This document shows, piece by piece, positions 1 through 9,637 of a stretch of DNA of 55,055 nt. Every line of letters starts with the position of its first letter. Position 1 is the stretch's first letter. The notes under the pieces are model-generated. The model made no database searches. It had not been told where the DNA came from and saw nothing but the letters and a program-made list of their open reading frames with translations. Origin of the DNA: a virus; the IMG/VR virus record IMGVR_UViG_3300044844_001196, positions 1 through 55,055 of that record, one strand, 5' to 3'. Both the position numbers and the translations under genes were made by a program.

Positions 1-3000
1 AATATTTTAAACGGATTTAATAATTTAGTAAGTTCCCTTGGAACGTTTACAACAATCCTAAATGGATGTTGTAATTCCGCATGTTCTATTTCATCAACTA
101 TTAGTGGAGGGTATAAAAACACAACAAGTGGGTCATATAGTTTTATAGGGGGTGGTAGGAACAATACCACTAGTAATATCTATGGTTCAATTATTAATGG
201 TACCGGAAATACCTCATCGTCTGTTTCATCATTAATTGGTAACGGTATTGGTAATACTGTCTCATCAAGATATGGTAGTGTAATTAATGGTATATGTAAT
301 TTATCACAAGGAGCTTCTTTTAACACCATCACTAATGGATGTTTGAATAACATATGTGGTAAAACCTCTTGTTTTTCAAGTATTATTAATGGTAGTGGTA
401 ATACAATTAATACGTCAACATACTCATTTATAGGTAATGGTAGTGGTAATACATTATCAGCAAACACAACAGGGTCATTCATTTCTAATGGTTATAACAA
501 TATTGTTTCGGGGTGTAGCTCTTATATAGGTAATGGTAACTCTAATACTATAAGTGGTAATTATTCCGCAATTATTAATGCCGGTAAAGGATTTACCTAT
601 GGGGGAAGTATTATATGTGGTTCACACTCAACAATAATAAGTAATAATGGAAACGTTGGTAAATGTGGGGGATGGATTTGTGGGGACTCAAATTTAATCG
701 GTAATTCAACATCATCTTGTATTTGGCGTAATACTTTTTCATTACAAATGAACACCAATTGCTCTCAAATTATTGATGGTAATGATAAAGGATGTTCTTA
801 TAATCAAATTATTGGAGGTACTAATAGTTTTGTTTGTGGTAGTTACGCGACCACTGTTATTAATGGATTTGGACATCAGATTAATAATGTGACTTACGGT
901 TTTGTTGGTAATGGTAGTCATGTTATGGGAGGTCATAATAATGTTACAACGTCGGGTTATACATCAATAATAAATGGAAATAGTAATATTATTTGTTTTT
1001 CATCTCATTCGTTTATTGGTGGAGGGACATCAAACAGAATATGTGGGGCAGCTAAAAATTTGACAGGTGTTTGGTCATTTATTGGTAGTGGTTTTGGTAA
1101 CGGAACTTGTGGAGGTACACCTGATTGGAACAATTTAGTATTTTCACCATCAGGTGCTGTAACTCAATCATCAGGAACTTTTTCATTTATTGGAAATGGA
1201 TTTCAAAATAATACGACAGGAAGCGGGTCAACGGTTGTTAACGGTTATTGTAATTATAACAATGCTGATTGGTCATTTGTGGGTAATGGTAGTGGTAATA
1301 CATTAAATGCGTGTTACTCAACTGTTGTTAATGGAATTGGTAACTGTATTTGTAATTTAGCATATTACGGCTCAATACTTGTTGGAAGTGGTAATACTAA
1401 TAGTGGTTGTTATTCTACTATTGTAAGTGGTAATAGAAATAATATAGTTTCAAGACCATCTTCATTTATTGGTGGTGGGTGTTGTAATATTATAAGTGCT
1501 AACGTTTCTACATTTTTAATTACTGTTGTTGGAGGATGTTGTAATATTGGTTCAGGAGGTAATTCATTTATAGGTGCTGGAAGTTGTAACTCTAATAGTG
1601 GTGGGACATCATTTATTGGTGCGGGAGCTTGTAACACAGTATCATCAAGCTATTCTTCAATTGTTGGTGGAAGAGGGAATACTATTAATACTGGTTCTTA
1701 TTCATCTATTTTAGGTGGGATTTCAAATACTGTTTCTGGAGGTTATAGTGCGGTTTTAGGAGGATGTGGTAACACCTCAAGTAGTAAATATTCAACTATT
1801 GGCGGGGGATGTTTGAATACTAATTCAAGTGTTGCAGGATTTATAGGTGGTGGTCTTAGAAACTCAGGACTTACAGGTAATTATGTTACTGTAGTTGGAG
1901 GTGAATTAAATTGTACAATAGGTGCTTGGTCATTTATTGGTGGAGGACAATGTAATAGAAGTTGTTGTTCTTATTCTTTTATTGGTGGAGGACAATGTAA
2001 TGTTATTTCAGGACAAAGTACGACAATTGGTGGAGGGTTTAAAAATTCTGCGTGTTGTGACTTTGCGTTTTTAGGAGGGGGGTATCAAGGGATATCAAAT
2101 GGGTGTTATTCAGTATTAGGAGGAGGTTTAAATAATATTTCTTGTTTATTCTCAACATCTGTTTTAGGAGGTGCTAATAATTCTGGTCATACTTCATACT
2201 CATTTATTGGTGGTGGTATTTGTAATGCGGTTACTTCAGGTAGTGATTGTTCAGTAATTAATGGTGGATTCTGTAATAGGATATCTAATTTAAATTCATT
2301 TGTTGGTGGAGGAGGGTGTAATTCGGTTACAGGTCAATTTAGTGGTATTGTTGGAGGTAGTGGAAATACTGTGTCGTCTAATTTTTCATTCGCTGCTGGA
2401 TGTGGATTAACCGCTTCTGTGGCATGTACATTCTATTCTAATAATTTTTGTGGAACCACTTCAGTTAACTCTCCAAGTTTTAGCGGTTCTGTTGGTACTA
2501 TTTCAGGAACAAAAGGAAGTATAACTATAAGCGGTAGTTCCGTAGGAGCGTTAACCACATTTTGTGGAAGTGGAACAGTCGGAGGCGCTAGTTACATAGA
2601 TTTTATTAGAGTTACCAATAACTCAGGAGGTGCAACAAACCCAAATAAAACTTTTAGAGTGAATGGTACAGGAGGACTTGAAGTCGTTAACAGCACTTAT
2701 GGTACAATTATACTCTCACTTACGGATGCCGGAGTATTAAGTACACCAGGAGGTGGAACATCCGATTTAAGAAGAAAAATAAATGTTCAGTATATTAATG
2801 ATGAAATCACACCACATATTTTAAATTTAAAACCTGTTAAATTTGAATATAAAGATTATAGCGGCACAACAAGACACGGTTTTATTGCGCAAGATGTACT
2901 TATTGCATACCCTGAATTAGTGCTTGGCGATGGTGAAAAAGAAGACGGAACATACGGACTAGATTATGATGGTATTTTATCTCTAACAGTTAAATCATTA

Positions 3001-3072
3001 CAAGAAACAATATTAAGAGTTGAAAAACTTGAAAAAGAAATTGAATTACTTAAAAATTCATCTTCACAATAA
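1..3072 (+). CDS. Tail fibre/spike protein, C-terminal part, beta-roll repeats plus S74 chaperone domain (5' partial)
   Basis: The frame is open from the first base, so the gene starts outside the window; an internal TTG at 343 is not the likely start. About 900 residues are repeats of roughly 13-20 residues built on I(I/V)NGxGN and IGGGxCN cores, like the YadA-head/left-handed beta-roll repeats of trimeric fibres. The last ~100 residues are a peptidase S74 intramolecular chaperone: the junction TSDLRRKINV carries the self-cleavage serine, followed by LNLKPVKFEY, GFIAQDV and a terminal coiled coil. In this family the chaperone drives trimerisation and then cleaves itself off. Cysteines recur at the same repeat position, which is unusual. 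A glycosyltransferase, SET protein and sulfotransferase follow on the same strand, which suggests that the fibre or its receptor is modified. Confidence 0.85.
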   Translation, partial: NILNGFNNLVSSLGTFTTILNGCCNSACSISSTISGGYKNTTSGSYSFIGGGRNNTTSNIYGSIINGTGNTSSSVSSLIGNGIGNTVSSRYGSVINGICNLSQGASFNTITNGCLNNICGKTSCFSSIINGSGNTINTSTYSFIGNGSGNTLSANTTGSFISNGYNNIVSGCSSYIGNGNSNTISGNYSAIINAGKGFTYGGSIICGSHSTIISNNGNVGKCGGWICGDSNLIGNSTSSCIWRNTFSLQMNTNCSQIIDGNDKGCSYNQIIGGTNSFVCGSYATTVINGFGHQINNVTYGFVGNGSHVMGGHNNVTTSGYTSIINGNSNIICFSSHSFIGGGTSNRICGAAKNLTGVWSFIGSGFGNGTCGGTPDWNNLVFSPSGAVTQSSGTFSFIGNGFQNNTTGSGSTVVNGYCNYNNADWSFVGNGSGNTLNACYSTVVNGIGNCICNLAYYGSILVGSGNTNSGCYSTIVSGNRNNIVSRPSSFIGGGCCNIISANVSTFLITVVGGCCNIGSGGNSFIGAGSCNSNSGGTSFIGAGACNTVSSSYSSIVGGRGNTINTGSYSSILGGISNTVSGGYSAVLGGCGNTSSSKYSTIGGGCLNTNSSVAGFIGGGLRNSGLTGNYVTVVGGELNCTIGAWSFIGGGQCNRSCCSYSFIGGGQCNVISGQSTTIGGGFKNSACCDFAFLGGGYQGISNGCYSVLGGGLNNISCLFSTSVLGGANNSGHTSYSFIGGGICNAVTSGSDCSVINGGFCNRISNLNSFVGGGGCNSVTGQFSGIVGGSGNTVSSNFSFAAGCGLTASVACTFYSNNFCGTTSVNSPSFSGSVGTISGTKGSITISGSSVGALTTFCGSGTVGGASYIDFIRVTNNSGGATNPNKTFRVNGTGGLEVVNSTYGTIILSLTDAGVLSTPGGGTSDLRRKINVQYINDEITPHILNLKPVKFEYKDYSGTTRHGFIAQDVLIAYPELVLGDGEKEDGTYGLDYDGILSLTVKSLQETILRVEKLEKEIELLKNSSSQ

Positions 3073-3092
3073 CTAATACATATTTTATATTT

Positions 3093-3110
3093 TAATCAAA
3101 GCTTTGATTA
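3093..3110. repeat. 18-bp perfect palindrome between fibre and glycosyltransferase genes
   Basis: TAATCAAAGCTTTGATTA reads the same on both strands and ends on the A of the downstream ATG. It could be an operator or an mRNA hairpin that masks the start codon or marks a processing site. No U-tract follows, so it is not a standard terminator. A 14-bp palindrome lies at the equivalent place in the second fibre cassette (37044-37057). Confidence 0.6.
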
Positions 3111-4000
3111 TGAATATAATTTTCCAAATTAATGGTGGTATAGGTAAATGTATTTTGGCAACCGCAGTTACCGAAGTAATTAAAAAAAAATACCCAAATT
3201 CTAAACTTATTGTTGTCTCAGGATATCCTGATGTTTTCTTAAACAATCCACATGTTGACCGAGCGTTTAATTTTGGTGAACATTCTTATTTTTATTCTGA
3301 CTATATTGAAGATAAAGAATTCAAACTTTTGGCTCATGACCCATACCTTGAAACTAACCATATTAATAAAACAGAACATTTAATTGAAACTTGGTGTAAA
3401 CTATTTGATTTAGAATATAATGGTGAACAACCAAACATATATCTAACTGAGAGAGAGATTAATTTCTTTTCAAGAAAATACACAACTGATAAACCAATCA
3501 TGGTTATTCAAACTAATGGAGGGGTTGAACAAAATTTGAAATACTCTTGGGCTCGTGACATTCCATTCCATATTGTTGAAAGTGTGATTGAAAAATTTAA
3601 ATATGGTTACACTATTTTTCACCTGAAAAGAGAAGACCAACCATCTTTCGCTAATACAATCCCTGTCACTGATACTTTTAGGTCAGTTGCAACTTTAATT
3701 GCGATAAGTAATAAAAGATTTTTTATGGATAGTTTTGGTCAACATGTTGCGGGAGCTCTAAAATTAGAATCCACAGTTTTGTGGATTGTTAACTCACCAA
3801 AAGTATTTGGATATGAAACAAATAAAAATATTGTTTCAAACCAATTCACAAAAAAACCAGAATTAAAAATGTCATATTTAAACAAGTTTAACATAATGGG
3901 AGAACCTTTGGAATTCCCATATAATGATGAGTTTGAAATGTTTGACATTGAGAACATATTAAATTCTTTAAGTAACAATGAACATCCCGATACCAAATAA
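3110..4000 (+). CDS. Glycosyltransferase, GT9/heptosyltransferase-like
   Basis: The 296-residue protein opens with a nucleotide-binding-like segment (IIFQINGGIGKCILATAV) and has the GT-B-like layout of ADP-heptose-type transferases: an early glycine loop, a middle VIQTNGG...YSWARDIPF segment and a late FMDSFGQHVAGAL segment. The ATG at 3110 is preferred over the TTG at 3104. It is clearly paralogous to 33824-34702, sharing YFYxDYIxDK, TNHIxKxxHLIExWC and IQTNGG. It overlaps the SET gene by 23 bases and follows a fibre gene. Inference: it transfers a sugar either to a phage protein or to a host surface glycan; donor and acceptor cannot be read from the sequence. Confidence 0.65.
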   Translation: MNIIFQINGGIGKCILATAVTEVIKKKYPNSKLIVVSGYPDVFLNNPHVDRAFNFGEHSYFYSDYIEDKEFKLLAHDPYLETNHINKTEHLIETWCKLFDLEYNGEQPNIYLTEREINFFSRKYTTDKPIMVIQTNGGVEQNLKYSWARDIPFHIVESVIEKFKYGYTIFHLKREDQPSFANTIPVTDTFRSVATLIAISNKRFFMDSFGQHVAGALKLESTVLWIVNSPKVFGYETNKNIVSNQFTKKPELKMSYLNKFNIMGEPLEFPYNDEFEMFDIENILNSLSNNEHPDTK

Positions 4001-4364
4001 AATTGAAGTGAAATCGTCCCCAATTCACGGATTTGGGGTTTTCGCGATTGAAAAAATATTAAAAGATGAAATAATTGAAACCTGTTATTCAATTTTTTTC
4101 AAAACAGATTTAGGGTCAAACGATGATATATTACTAAAATATCGTTTCTCATATCCTTGTGGGGCATCTCCAATAAAGTACGCAATACCTCTTGGGTATG
4201 GGTGTATTTACAATCATAGTGATGATAATAATGCAACATGGACATGTGATTCAGATAATGGAATGTATTATTTTATTGCGGTTAAAGATATTGAGCCAGG
4301 TGAAGAAATTTGTACATCATATGGAAAAAAAGAATATTGGGAATCAGTAAAAAAAATATATTAA
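3978..4364 (+). CDS. SET-domain protein, putative lysine methyltransferase
   Basis: This 128-residue protein is almost only a SET domain. It has GFGVFA (residues 18-23, SAM-binding N-terminal motif), the hallmark NHS (79-81) inside CIYNHSDDNNATW, and GEEICTSYG (108-116) carrying the catalytic tyrosine region. SET enzymes move a methyl group from SAM to protein lysines; small bacterial and viral examples exist. The start overlaps the glycosyltransferase gene by 23 bases and the sulfotransferase starts 2 bases after its stop, so it is translationally embedded in a modification cassette. Its substrate is unknown; the neighbouring fibre or a host protein are both possible. Confidence 0.8.
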   Translation: MNIPIPNKIEVKSSPIHGFGVFAIEKILKDEIIETCYSIFFKTDLGSNDDILLKYRFSYPCGASPIKYAIPLGYGCIYNHSDDNNATWTCDSDNGMYYFIAVKDIEPGEEICTSYGKKEYWESVKKIY

Positions 4365-4366
4365 AA

Positions 4367-5191
4367 ATGGAAAGATTATTTTTTCAGAGTTCACTACCAC
4401 GAGCAGGTAGTACTCTACTACAAAACATTTTAGCTCAAAACCCTGACATATACGCAACACCAACAAGTGGTGTTTTAGAGTTAGTGTACGCGGCTAGAGC
4501 AAACTATAGTAATTCACCTGAATTCAAAGCTCAGGACCCTGAACTTATGAAAAACGCATTTTTATCTTTTTGTAAAGAGGGGTTAACTGGTTTTTATGAA
4601 AGTATTACTGATAAAAAATATGTGGTTGATAAAAGTAGAGGATGGGGTGTCCATTATGGATTTTTACAACAAATTGTTGATAAACCAAAAGTTGTTTGTA
4701 TGGTGAGAGACCTTAGAGATATCTATACCTCTATGGAAAAAAACTTTAGAAAAAATCAGCACAAAGATTTTGGGATTGTAAATCATTCGGATTTGAAAGG
4801 AACATCAACACCTAAAAGAATAGACATATGGGCAAACTCACAACCTGTTGGTATGGCGATTGAAAGACTACAAGAAATTTTCAGACAAGGTATTAATGAA
4901 AATATGATGTTTGTTAAGTATGAGGATTTATGTTTGTATCCCGATTTAATCATGAGAAAAATTTATGAATATTTTGAAATACCTTATTTTGAACATGATT
5001 TTGAAAACATTGAACAAATAACAAAAGAAGATGATGAAGTGTATGGTATTTTTGGGGACCATAAGATAAAAAAGACTTTAGAGTTATTACCATCGGATGC
5101 TCAAAAAATTTTAGGTTCAGATATTTGTGATTGGATTTATAATAATTATGGGTGGTATAACGAGATTTTTAAGTACCCTAAAAATATGTAG
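4367..5191 (+). CDS. Sulfotransferase family protein (copy 1)
   Basis: The 274-residue protein has the 5'-phosphosulfate loop SLPRAGSTLLQN (residues 9-20) and a 3'-phosphate-binding region VRDLRDIYTSMEK (113-125), the two PAPS-binding signatures of the sulfotransferase fold. It resembles protein or carbohydrate sulfotransferases that use PAPS. The ATG at 4367, two bases after the SET stop, is chosen because the 271-residue paralogue at 36227-37042 starts at the equivalent residue; upstream in-frame ATG 4310 lies inside the SET gene. PAPS could come from the APS kinase encoded at 35539-35967. The acceptor is unknown. Confidence 0.8.
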   Translation: MERLFFQSSLPRAGSTLLQNILAQNPDIYATPTSGVLELVYAARANYSNSPEFKAQDPELMKNAFLSFCKEGLTGFYESITDKKYVVDKSRGWGVHYGFLQQIVDKPKVVCMVRDLRDIYTSMEKNFRKNQHKDFGIVNHSDLKGTSTPKRIDIWANSQPVGMAIERLQEIFRQGINENMMFVKYEDLCLYPDLIMRKIYEYFEIPYFEHDFENIEQITKEDDEVYGIFGDHKIKKTLELLPSDAQKILGSDICDWIYNNYGWYNEIFKYPKNM

Positions 5192-5199
5192 TTTATTGG

Positions 5200-5207
5200 T
5201 ATTTATA
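5200..5207 (+). promoter_or_regulatory. TATTTATA box upstream of adhesin gene
   Basis: TATTTATA lies 5 bases before the ATG at 5213 and is fused to a TATATTTG sequence (5204-5211). It matches boxes at similar distance before other genes (28468, 40488, 40844, 49840 minus, 50211). Function is inferred only from position. Confidence 0.4.
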
Positions 5208-5212
5208 TTTGA

Positions 5213-7582
5213 ATGAGTTGCTACATAACAATCCCAAATATAAGCGGTACCCCACCCTATCAGATAACTGTTTGCGATAATAACAATAATAATTGTTTTC
5301 TTGCGGCATATGAGTTATCATATGTACCTCCAACAATATATGTTGATGTCCCATCCGATTGGTCAGGTTTACCATTTGTGATTGTTTCAGTACAAAGTTC
5401 AGAAGGTTGTGAAGAAATTCAATTTGTACCTACCACACCTACACCAACACCTACCCCAACTGCCACTTCTGTAGGGCCGACACCGACACCAACAATTACA
5501 CCAAGTATTACTCCATCTATAACACCTACTAAATCAGTACCTGTACCTCCATATTTCCAAGTTCAAAATATTAATGGAGCGAACCCTCAGTCAATAACTT
5601 TAAACGCTAAATTAAATAGTAAATTTACGGTAGATTTTGGAGATGGGACAGCTCCGTTAAATTATTCAATTACTAACCCTTCTTACACTGGCGCTACAAA
5701 TTTAGTCGCATTAAGTAAAAGTTATGTACCTTCAGATTATATTACAACAATATATGATTTAAGATATGGTTCACCTACTTTTCCAAATTCCGCTGACGGT
5801 TTAAGGGATATATATGTTGATAAAATATCTAAAATTTTTGTGAATGATTATACCTTTACTGCATTTACTAGTTTAGACGGAATATATATCACTAATTCTA
5901 CTGTCGATACTTTTAAATTTGCATTGACAAACGCCTTTGATGTTTTTACTTATCAATACAACTCGGCAACTACTTTTGATTTTGAAATATTAAATCCAAC
6001 ATCTATTACTCAGTTACAGAATGTTTATTATCGTTATAATAATTTTACTTCGGCGACTATTAATTATTCGGGATATACTACAACTTCACGACCCGCATCA
6101 CTTGTTATCACAAATAACTCGAGTTTGACAAATCTTAACTTTGCCCCACCTCAAAGCGGAGGTGTTATTTACATATATGATAATGGACAATTAAGTGATA
6201 TTAATTTTATAAAACCATTAAGTTCAAGCACTACGGTTTCAAGGATTGACTTACATGCAAATCGTTTTACAGGGTGGACAACAAATTTCCCAACACAAGT
6301 TTCCAGAATTGATATGGAACAACAACAGGGAGGGTTTAGTTTAGGTGTAAACTCATTTAGATATTTCTCACCTGATTTGTCAAATAATACAGGTTTGACA
6401 CAATTAAATTTATATACCAATAGTTTAACAAGTATTACTGAAACTATATCAGGTTGCACATCATTGACCAATTTAAGAGTTGATAGAAACCAATTAAATA
6501 CACTACCACCTATACTTCCGAATTCTATCACTGACCTAACCGCTCATAGTAATTATTTTACAGGGTATACTTCTAATTTCCCAACGTCCATGAATTACTT
6601 TAATATTAATAAAGGGACTGGGAACCCTTCATTACCTACTTGGAATGTTGAAATTACGGGAGCGACAAATTTACAAACATTTTTGGCTAACTCTGTTGGA
6701 CTAACTGCGTGGACTAAAAATTTCCCAACGTCAATAGTTACTATAGATTTTAGTGAAAATAGTCTCACCTCATTCCTTAATTCAATTTCAGGAAACACAA
6801 GTTTAGTTACACTATCTCTTAATAATAATAATTTAACTTCAATCCCCCCAATTTTTCCTAACTCCATTCAAACATTAGAATTACAAAATAATGATTTAAC
6901 GGGTTATACTAGTAATATTCCAACATCTTTAGTGACCTTCTCAATCGAAAATCAATTTGTGATTGGTAACTATATACCTGAATGGTCTCAAGAATTGACA
7001 GGTTCTACAAATTTGAATTCTTTTGATATAAGTAGAGTTGGATTAACTGGATGGACTAAGACCTTCCCGTCTTCAATACGAACAATCGATTTTAATAATA
7101 ATAATCTTACTAATATTAATTTTGGATTAATGACAGGGGCGACTAATATTAATTTAGGTGTTAATTTGACTTTAAGTGCTGCGACTAATTTAAGTGCGGT
7201 TACAAATTTAGTAACTCTGTCTTTGAACTCAACTGGTTTTAAAGATTCGTCAGATTTTATACAAGGAAATTTTCCTAAAACTCTGAAAAATTTTAATATC
7301 ACTCTTTCTACTAATTTATCAGGATGGACTAATTCTTTTTCGGCTCTGACAGGGTTTACTTACGGATATTTCTATAGGACAGATTTAAAAACGGCTGCGG
7401 TAGATTTCTTACTTGAGGATTTTTATAAATTGGCGACCGCTAATACATTAACAAATAAAACTTTATTATTTACTGGAACGTCAATCCCACAACCTGAATC
7501 CCCGACAGGTGGTTTATCTAACCCATATTATTTGGCCCTAAAAAATTCCCCATACAATTGGACTGTAACTGTAAAACCATAA
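5213..7582 (+). CDS. Leucine-rich-repeat-like adhesin with Pro/Thr linker
   Basis: The 789-residue protein has three parts. Residues 1-75 form a small beta domain (SCYITIPNISGTPPYQITVC) related to the 74-residue protein at 16856-17080. Then comes a PT-rich linker of TPTPTPT and ITPSITPS type (about 76-110). The rest is a large region of degenerate leucine-rich repeats such as LTSITETISGCTSLTNLRVD and LNNNNLTSIPPIFPNSIQTL, with recurring GYTSNFPTSM/GWTKNFPTSI units. LRR domains in phage fibres commonly mediate binding. It sits between the modification cassette and another PT-linker adhesin, so a virion-surface receptor-binding role is likely. No signal peptide or S74 domain is present. Confidence 0.7.
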   Translation: MSCYITIPNISGTPPYQITVCDNNNNNCFLAAYELSYVPPTIYVDVPSDWSGLPFVIVSVQSSEGCEEIQFVPTTPTPTPTPTATSVGPTPTPTITPSITPSITPTKSVPVPPYFQVQNINGANPQSITLNAKLNSKFTVDFGDGTAPLNYSITNPSYTGATNLVALSKSYVPSDYITTIYDLRYGSPTFPNSADGLRDIYVDKISKIFVNDYTFTAFTSLDGIYITNSTVDTFKFALTNAFDVFTYQYNSATTFDFEILNPTSITQLQNVYYRYNNFTSATINYSGYTTTSRPASLVITNNSSLTNLNFAPPQSGGVIYIYDNGQLSDINFIKPLSSSTTVSRIDLHANRFTGWTTNFPTQVSRIDMEQQQGGFSLGVNSFRYFSPDLSNNTGLTQLNLYTNSLTSITETISGCTSLTNLRVDRNQLNTLPPILPNSITDLTAHSNYFTGYTSNFPTSMNYFNINKGTGNPSLPTWNVEITGATNLQTFLANSVGLTAWTKNFPTSIVTIDFSENSLTSFLNSISGNTSLVTLSLNNNNLTSIPPIFPNSIQTLELQNNDLTGYTSNIPTSLVTFSIENQFVIGNYIPEWSQELTGSTNLNSFDISRVGLTGWTKTFPSSIRTIDFNNNNLTNINFGLMTGATNINLGVNLTLSAATNLSAVTNLVTLSLNSTGFKDSSDFIQGNFPKTLKNFNITLSTNLSGWTNSFSALTGFTYGYFYRTDLKTAAVDFLLEDFYKLATANTLTNKTLLFTGTSIPQPESPTGGLSNPYYLALKNSPYNWTVTVKP

Positions 7583-7634
7583 TGGATTTATTTTTCATAA
7601 AACTTATTTAGTATTATTTATTATATAGAAAATT

Positions 7635-9608
7635 ATGTTTGTACCACCATATAATTATTTAGTTGTTAGTTGTTGTGACGGAGCTCAATATATCATCAAC
7701 ATGCCAAGTGGAGGACAGGTTGGTGAGATGTGGTATATTAATACTGTTGAAGGACCAAGTTTTTGTTTTGTAATTGAAAATTTAATAGGTCCATCATCTT
7801 CAGGTTATGATTATGGTGCGGATACTGCGGAAATAGTTTTAAATGGACTTAATAATTGTTCCGAAGCTCCTGGATTTTGTTGTGCAACATCCCCAACCCC
7901 AACACCTACGGTTACAAGAACTCCTACTTTAACCCCTACCAAAACAAAAACTCCAACACCAACAAAAACAAAAACTCCAACACCAACAAGAACGGCTACC
8001 CCAACTAAAAGTATGGGATTTACACCGACCCCAACTGTTACAAGAACTCCAACTGTCACACCTACAATGTCGGTCACTCCGACAATAACACCAACTGTTT
8101 CAGTATCTAGAACTCCATATCCTGAAATAACCGCAAGTTTACGTATTACAGGTAGAAATGAATGTGATATTATTACCATTTATCCAATGGAGGTACAATG
8201 TCAGACAGTTCAAGAACCAAGTACCTCAACATCAAGTGACGGTATATTATCTTTATTTATAACAGGAGGTACACCACCATATACAATACAGTGGTCTAAT
8301 GGTCAAACTTCACAAACTTTAAATAATGTTAGTTATGGATTTTATACTGCGGTGGTTACAGATTATTACGGAGATTTCTCATCCACAACTACTTGTGGAT
8401 TTTATGCTCCGACACCTACACCGACCACTACTCCTACCACTACGCCAACTATGACTCCATCAAGAAGTGTGGGAAGTAATCCTGTAATTCCAAATCTATG
8501 TATGTCATTTACATACTGTGAACAGTCATATTTGATTACATTTATTAATAATGGAACATACAATTCTCATTACTCTTGGATTTCTGAAGATGGACAATAT
8601 TTCATATTACATAATGGTAGTTATTGGGAATTCATTGGATTAGTAATGTGTGGTAGCCAAACTCCTCAATTAAGGACAACAACAACGTCATCGATACCTA
8701 ATAATGGTTGGACATTCTTAGGTGCTGGAAATACAGTAAATGGACCAGTTATAGTAACTGAGGGTACTTGTTCGTCTCAACCATTGGCATTGACATATAC
8801 GGCTAACGGTGCGTGTACTAACAATGGAAGTATTTTATCAACTGCGAACGGAGGTTCTTCACCGTATACATATTCAATTGATAACATTACTTATCAAAAT
8901 TCTCCATTATTTAATAATTTGGTATCAGGAAATTACACGTTGTATGTTATGGATAATAACAGTAATACATCTAATGTTGGTGTAACAGTACCACAAATTG
9001 CAAATCAAAATTATGTTATAAGTGTTAATTTTGTTGGTAACCCAACAGGGAACTACACAACTACAAATTGGACATCTAATCCATCTTCGATATATACTAC
9101 AACTATTACAAATGGTAGATTAGCACAAATTACAATCACTCCATCATTACCTAGCGGTGTTATTGTTGAATTTGATTTAAGTTTTACAAGTCAAATAACC
9201 CAATCACCTCAATATAATTCTTCAGACTATTATAATTGGGGAACAAGTAATTCAGTTGAAAAAAATTCAATATTACAGACACCTGTGGTACAACCTCAGA
9301 GTATTACTAATTTCCCATTAGCGGGATGTAAAGGAGCCCTATCAGGTAAAACAATTGTATTAGATGTTGATATGTATAATGGTCTACAAATGATTAGTAC
9401 CGATACATACGATTTATCATTCAATCATTCAATACTAATAGGTAATAAACCAAATGGTGTATTTCCTTGTAATAAAAAGTATGAATACTTATTGAAATAC
9501 CAATTAAGAAACATAAAACTTTATAACGCACCTTGTTCAACAGTATCGATAGGTAATGACATAGTTCAAGTTTCAGTTAATTTAGGTCAACAATTTTTTG
9601 GAGGGTAA
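7635..9608 (+). CDS. Modular adhesin with PT linkers and SprB-like repeats
   Basis: The 657-residue protein starts with a Cys-rich beta domain (VSCCDGAQYI..., residues 1-85), followed by a long PTPTxTRTPT/KTKTPTPT linker (~90-165). A SprB-like module follows (GGTPPYTIQWSNGQTSQTLN ... GFYTAVVTD), then a second PT linker and a lectin-like region. A second SprB-like unit (ANGGSSPYTYSIDNITY ... GNYTLYVMD) and a C-terminal domain complete it. SprB repeats are typical of Bacteroidetes gliding adhesins, so this may be a host-derived module. It lies between two other structural-type genes on the same strand. Likely a tail appendage; exact role is inferred. Confidence 0.65.
   Translation: MFVPPYNYLVVSCCDGAQYIINMPSGGQVGEMWYINTVEGPSFCFVIENLIGPSSSGYDYGADTAEIVLNGLNNCSEAPGFCCATSPTPTPTVTRTPTLTPTKTKTPTPTKTKTPTPTRTATPTKSMGFTPTPTVTRTPTVTPTMSVTPTITPTVSVSRTPYPEITASLRITGRNECDIITIYPMEVQCQTVQEPSTSTSSDGILSLFITGGTPPYTIQWSNGQTSQTLNNVSYGFYTAVVTDYYGDFSSTTTCGFYAPTPTPTTTPTTTPTMTPSRSVGSNPVIPNLCMSFTYCEQSYLITFINNGTYNSHYSWISEDGQYFILHNGSYWEFIGLVMCGSQTPQLRTTTTSSIPNNGWTFLGAGNTVNGPVIVTEGTCSSQPLALTYTANGACTNNGSILSTANGGSSPYTYSIDNITYQNSPLFNNLVSGNYTLYVMDNNSNTSNVGVTVPQIANQNYVISVNFVGNPTGNYTTTNWTSNPSSIYTTTITNGRLAQITITPSLPSGVIVEFDLSFTSQITQSPQYNSSDYYNWGTSNSVEKNSILQTPVVQPQSITNFPLAGCKGALSGKTIVLDVDMYNGLQMISTDTYDLSFNHSILIGNKPNGVFPCNKKYEYLLKYQLRNIKLYNAPCSTVSIGNDIVQVSVNLGQQFFGG
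7941..7988 (+). repeat. 24-bp direct repeat (two copies) in PT-linker coding sequence
   Basis: Two near-identical 24-base units encode KTKTPTPT twice. Such exact repeats allow slippage or recombination that changes linker length without loss of frame. Confidence 0.7.
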
Positions 9609-9637
9609 TAAAATTTAGATTTTGATAATTATTATAT

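Noticed and set aside
1-2450. Possible DNA minisatellite in the fibre gene
   Set aside because: The repeats are in protein pattern only; DNA copies have diverged and keep one reading frame.
4310-4366. Upstream start of the sulfotransferase inside the SET gene
   Set aside because: The paralogue starts at the residue matching ATG 4367 and the added segment is not conserved.
7811-8179. Minus-strand Val/Gly-rich ORF
   Set aside because: Also an antisense shadow of the PT linker in the 7635 gene.
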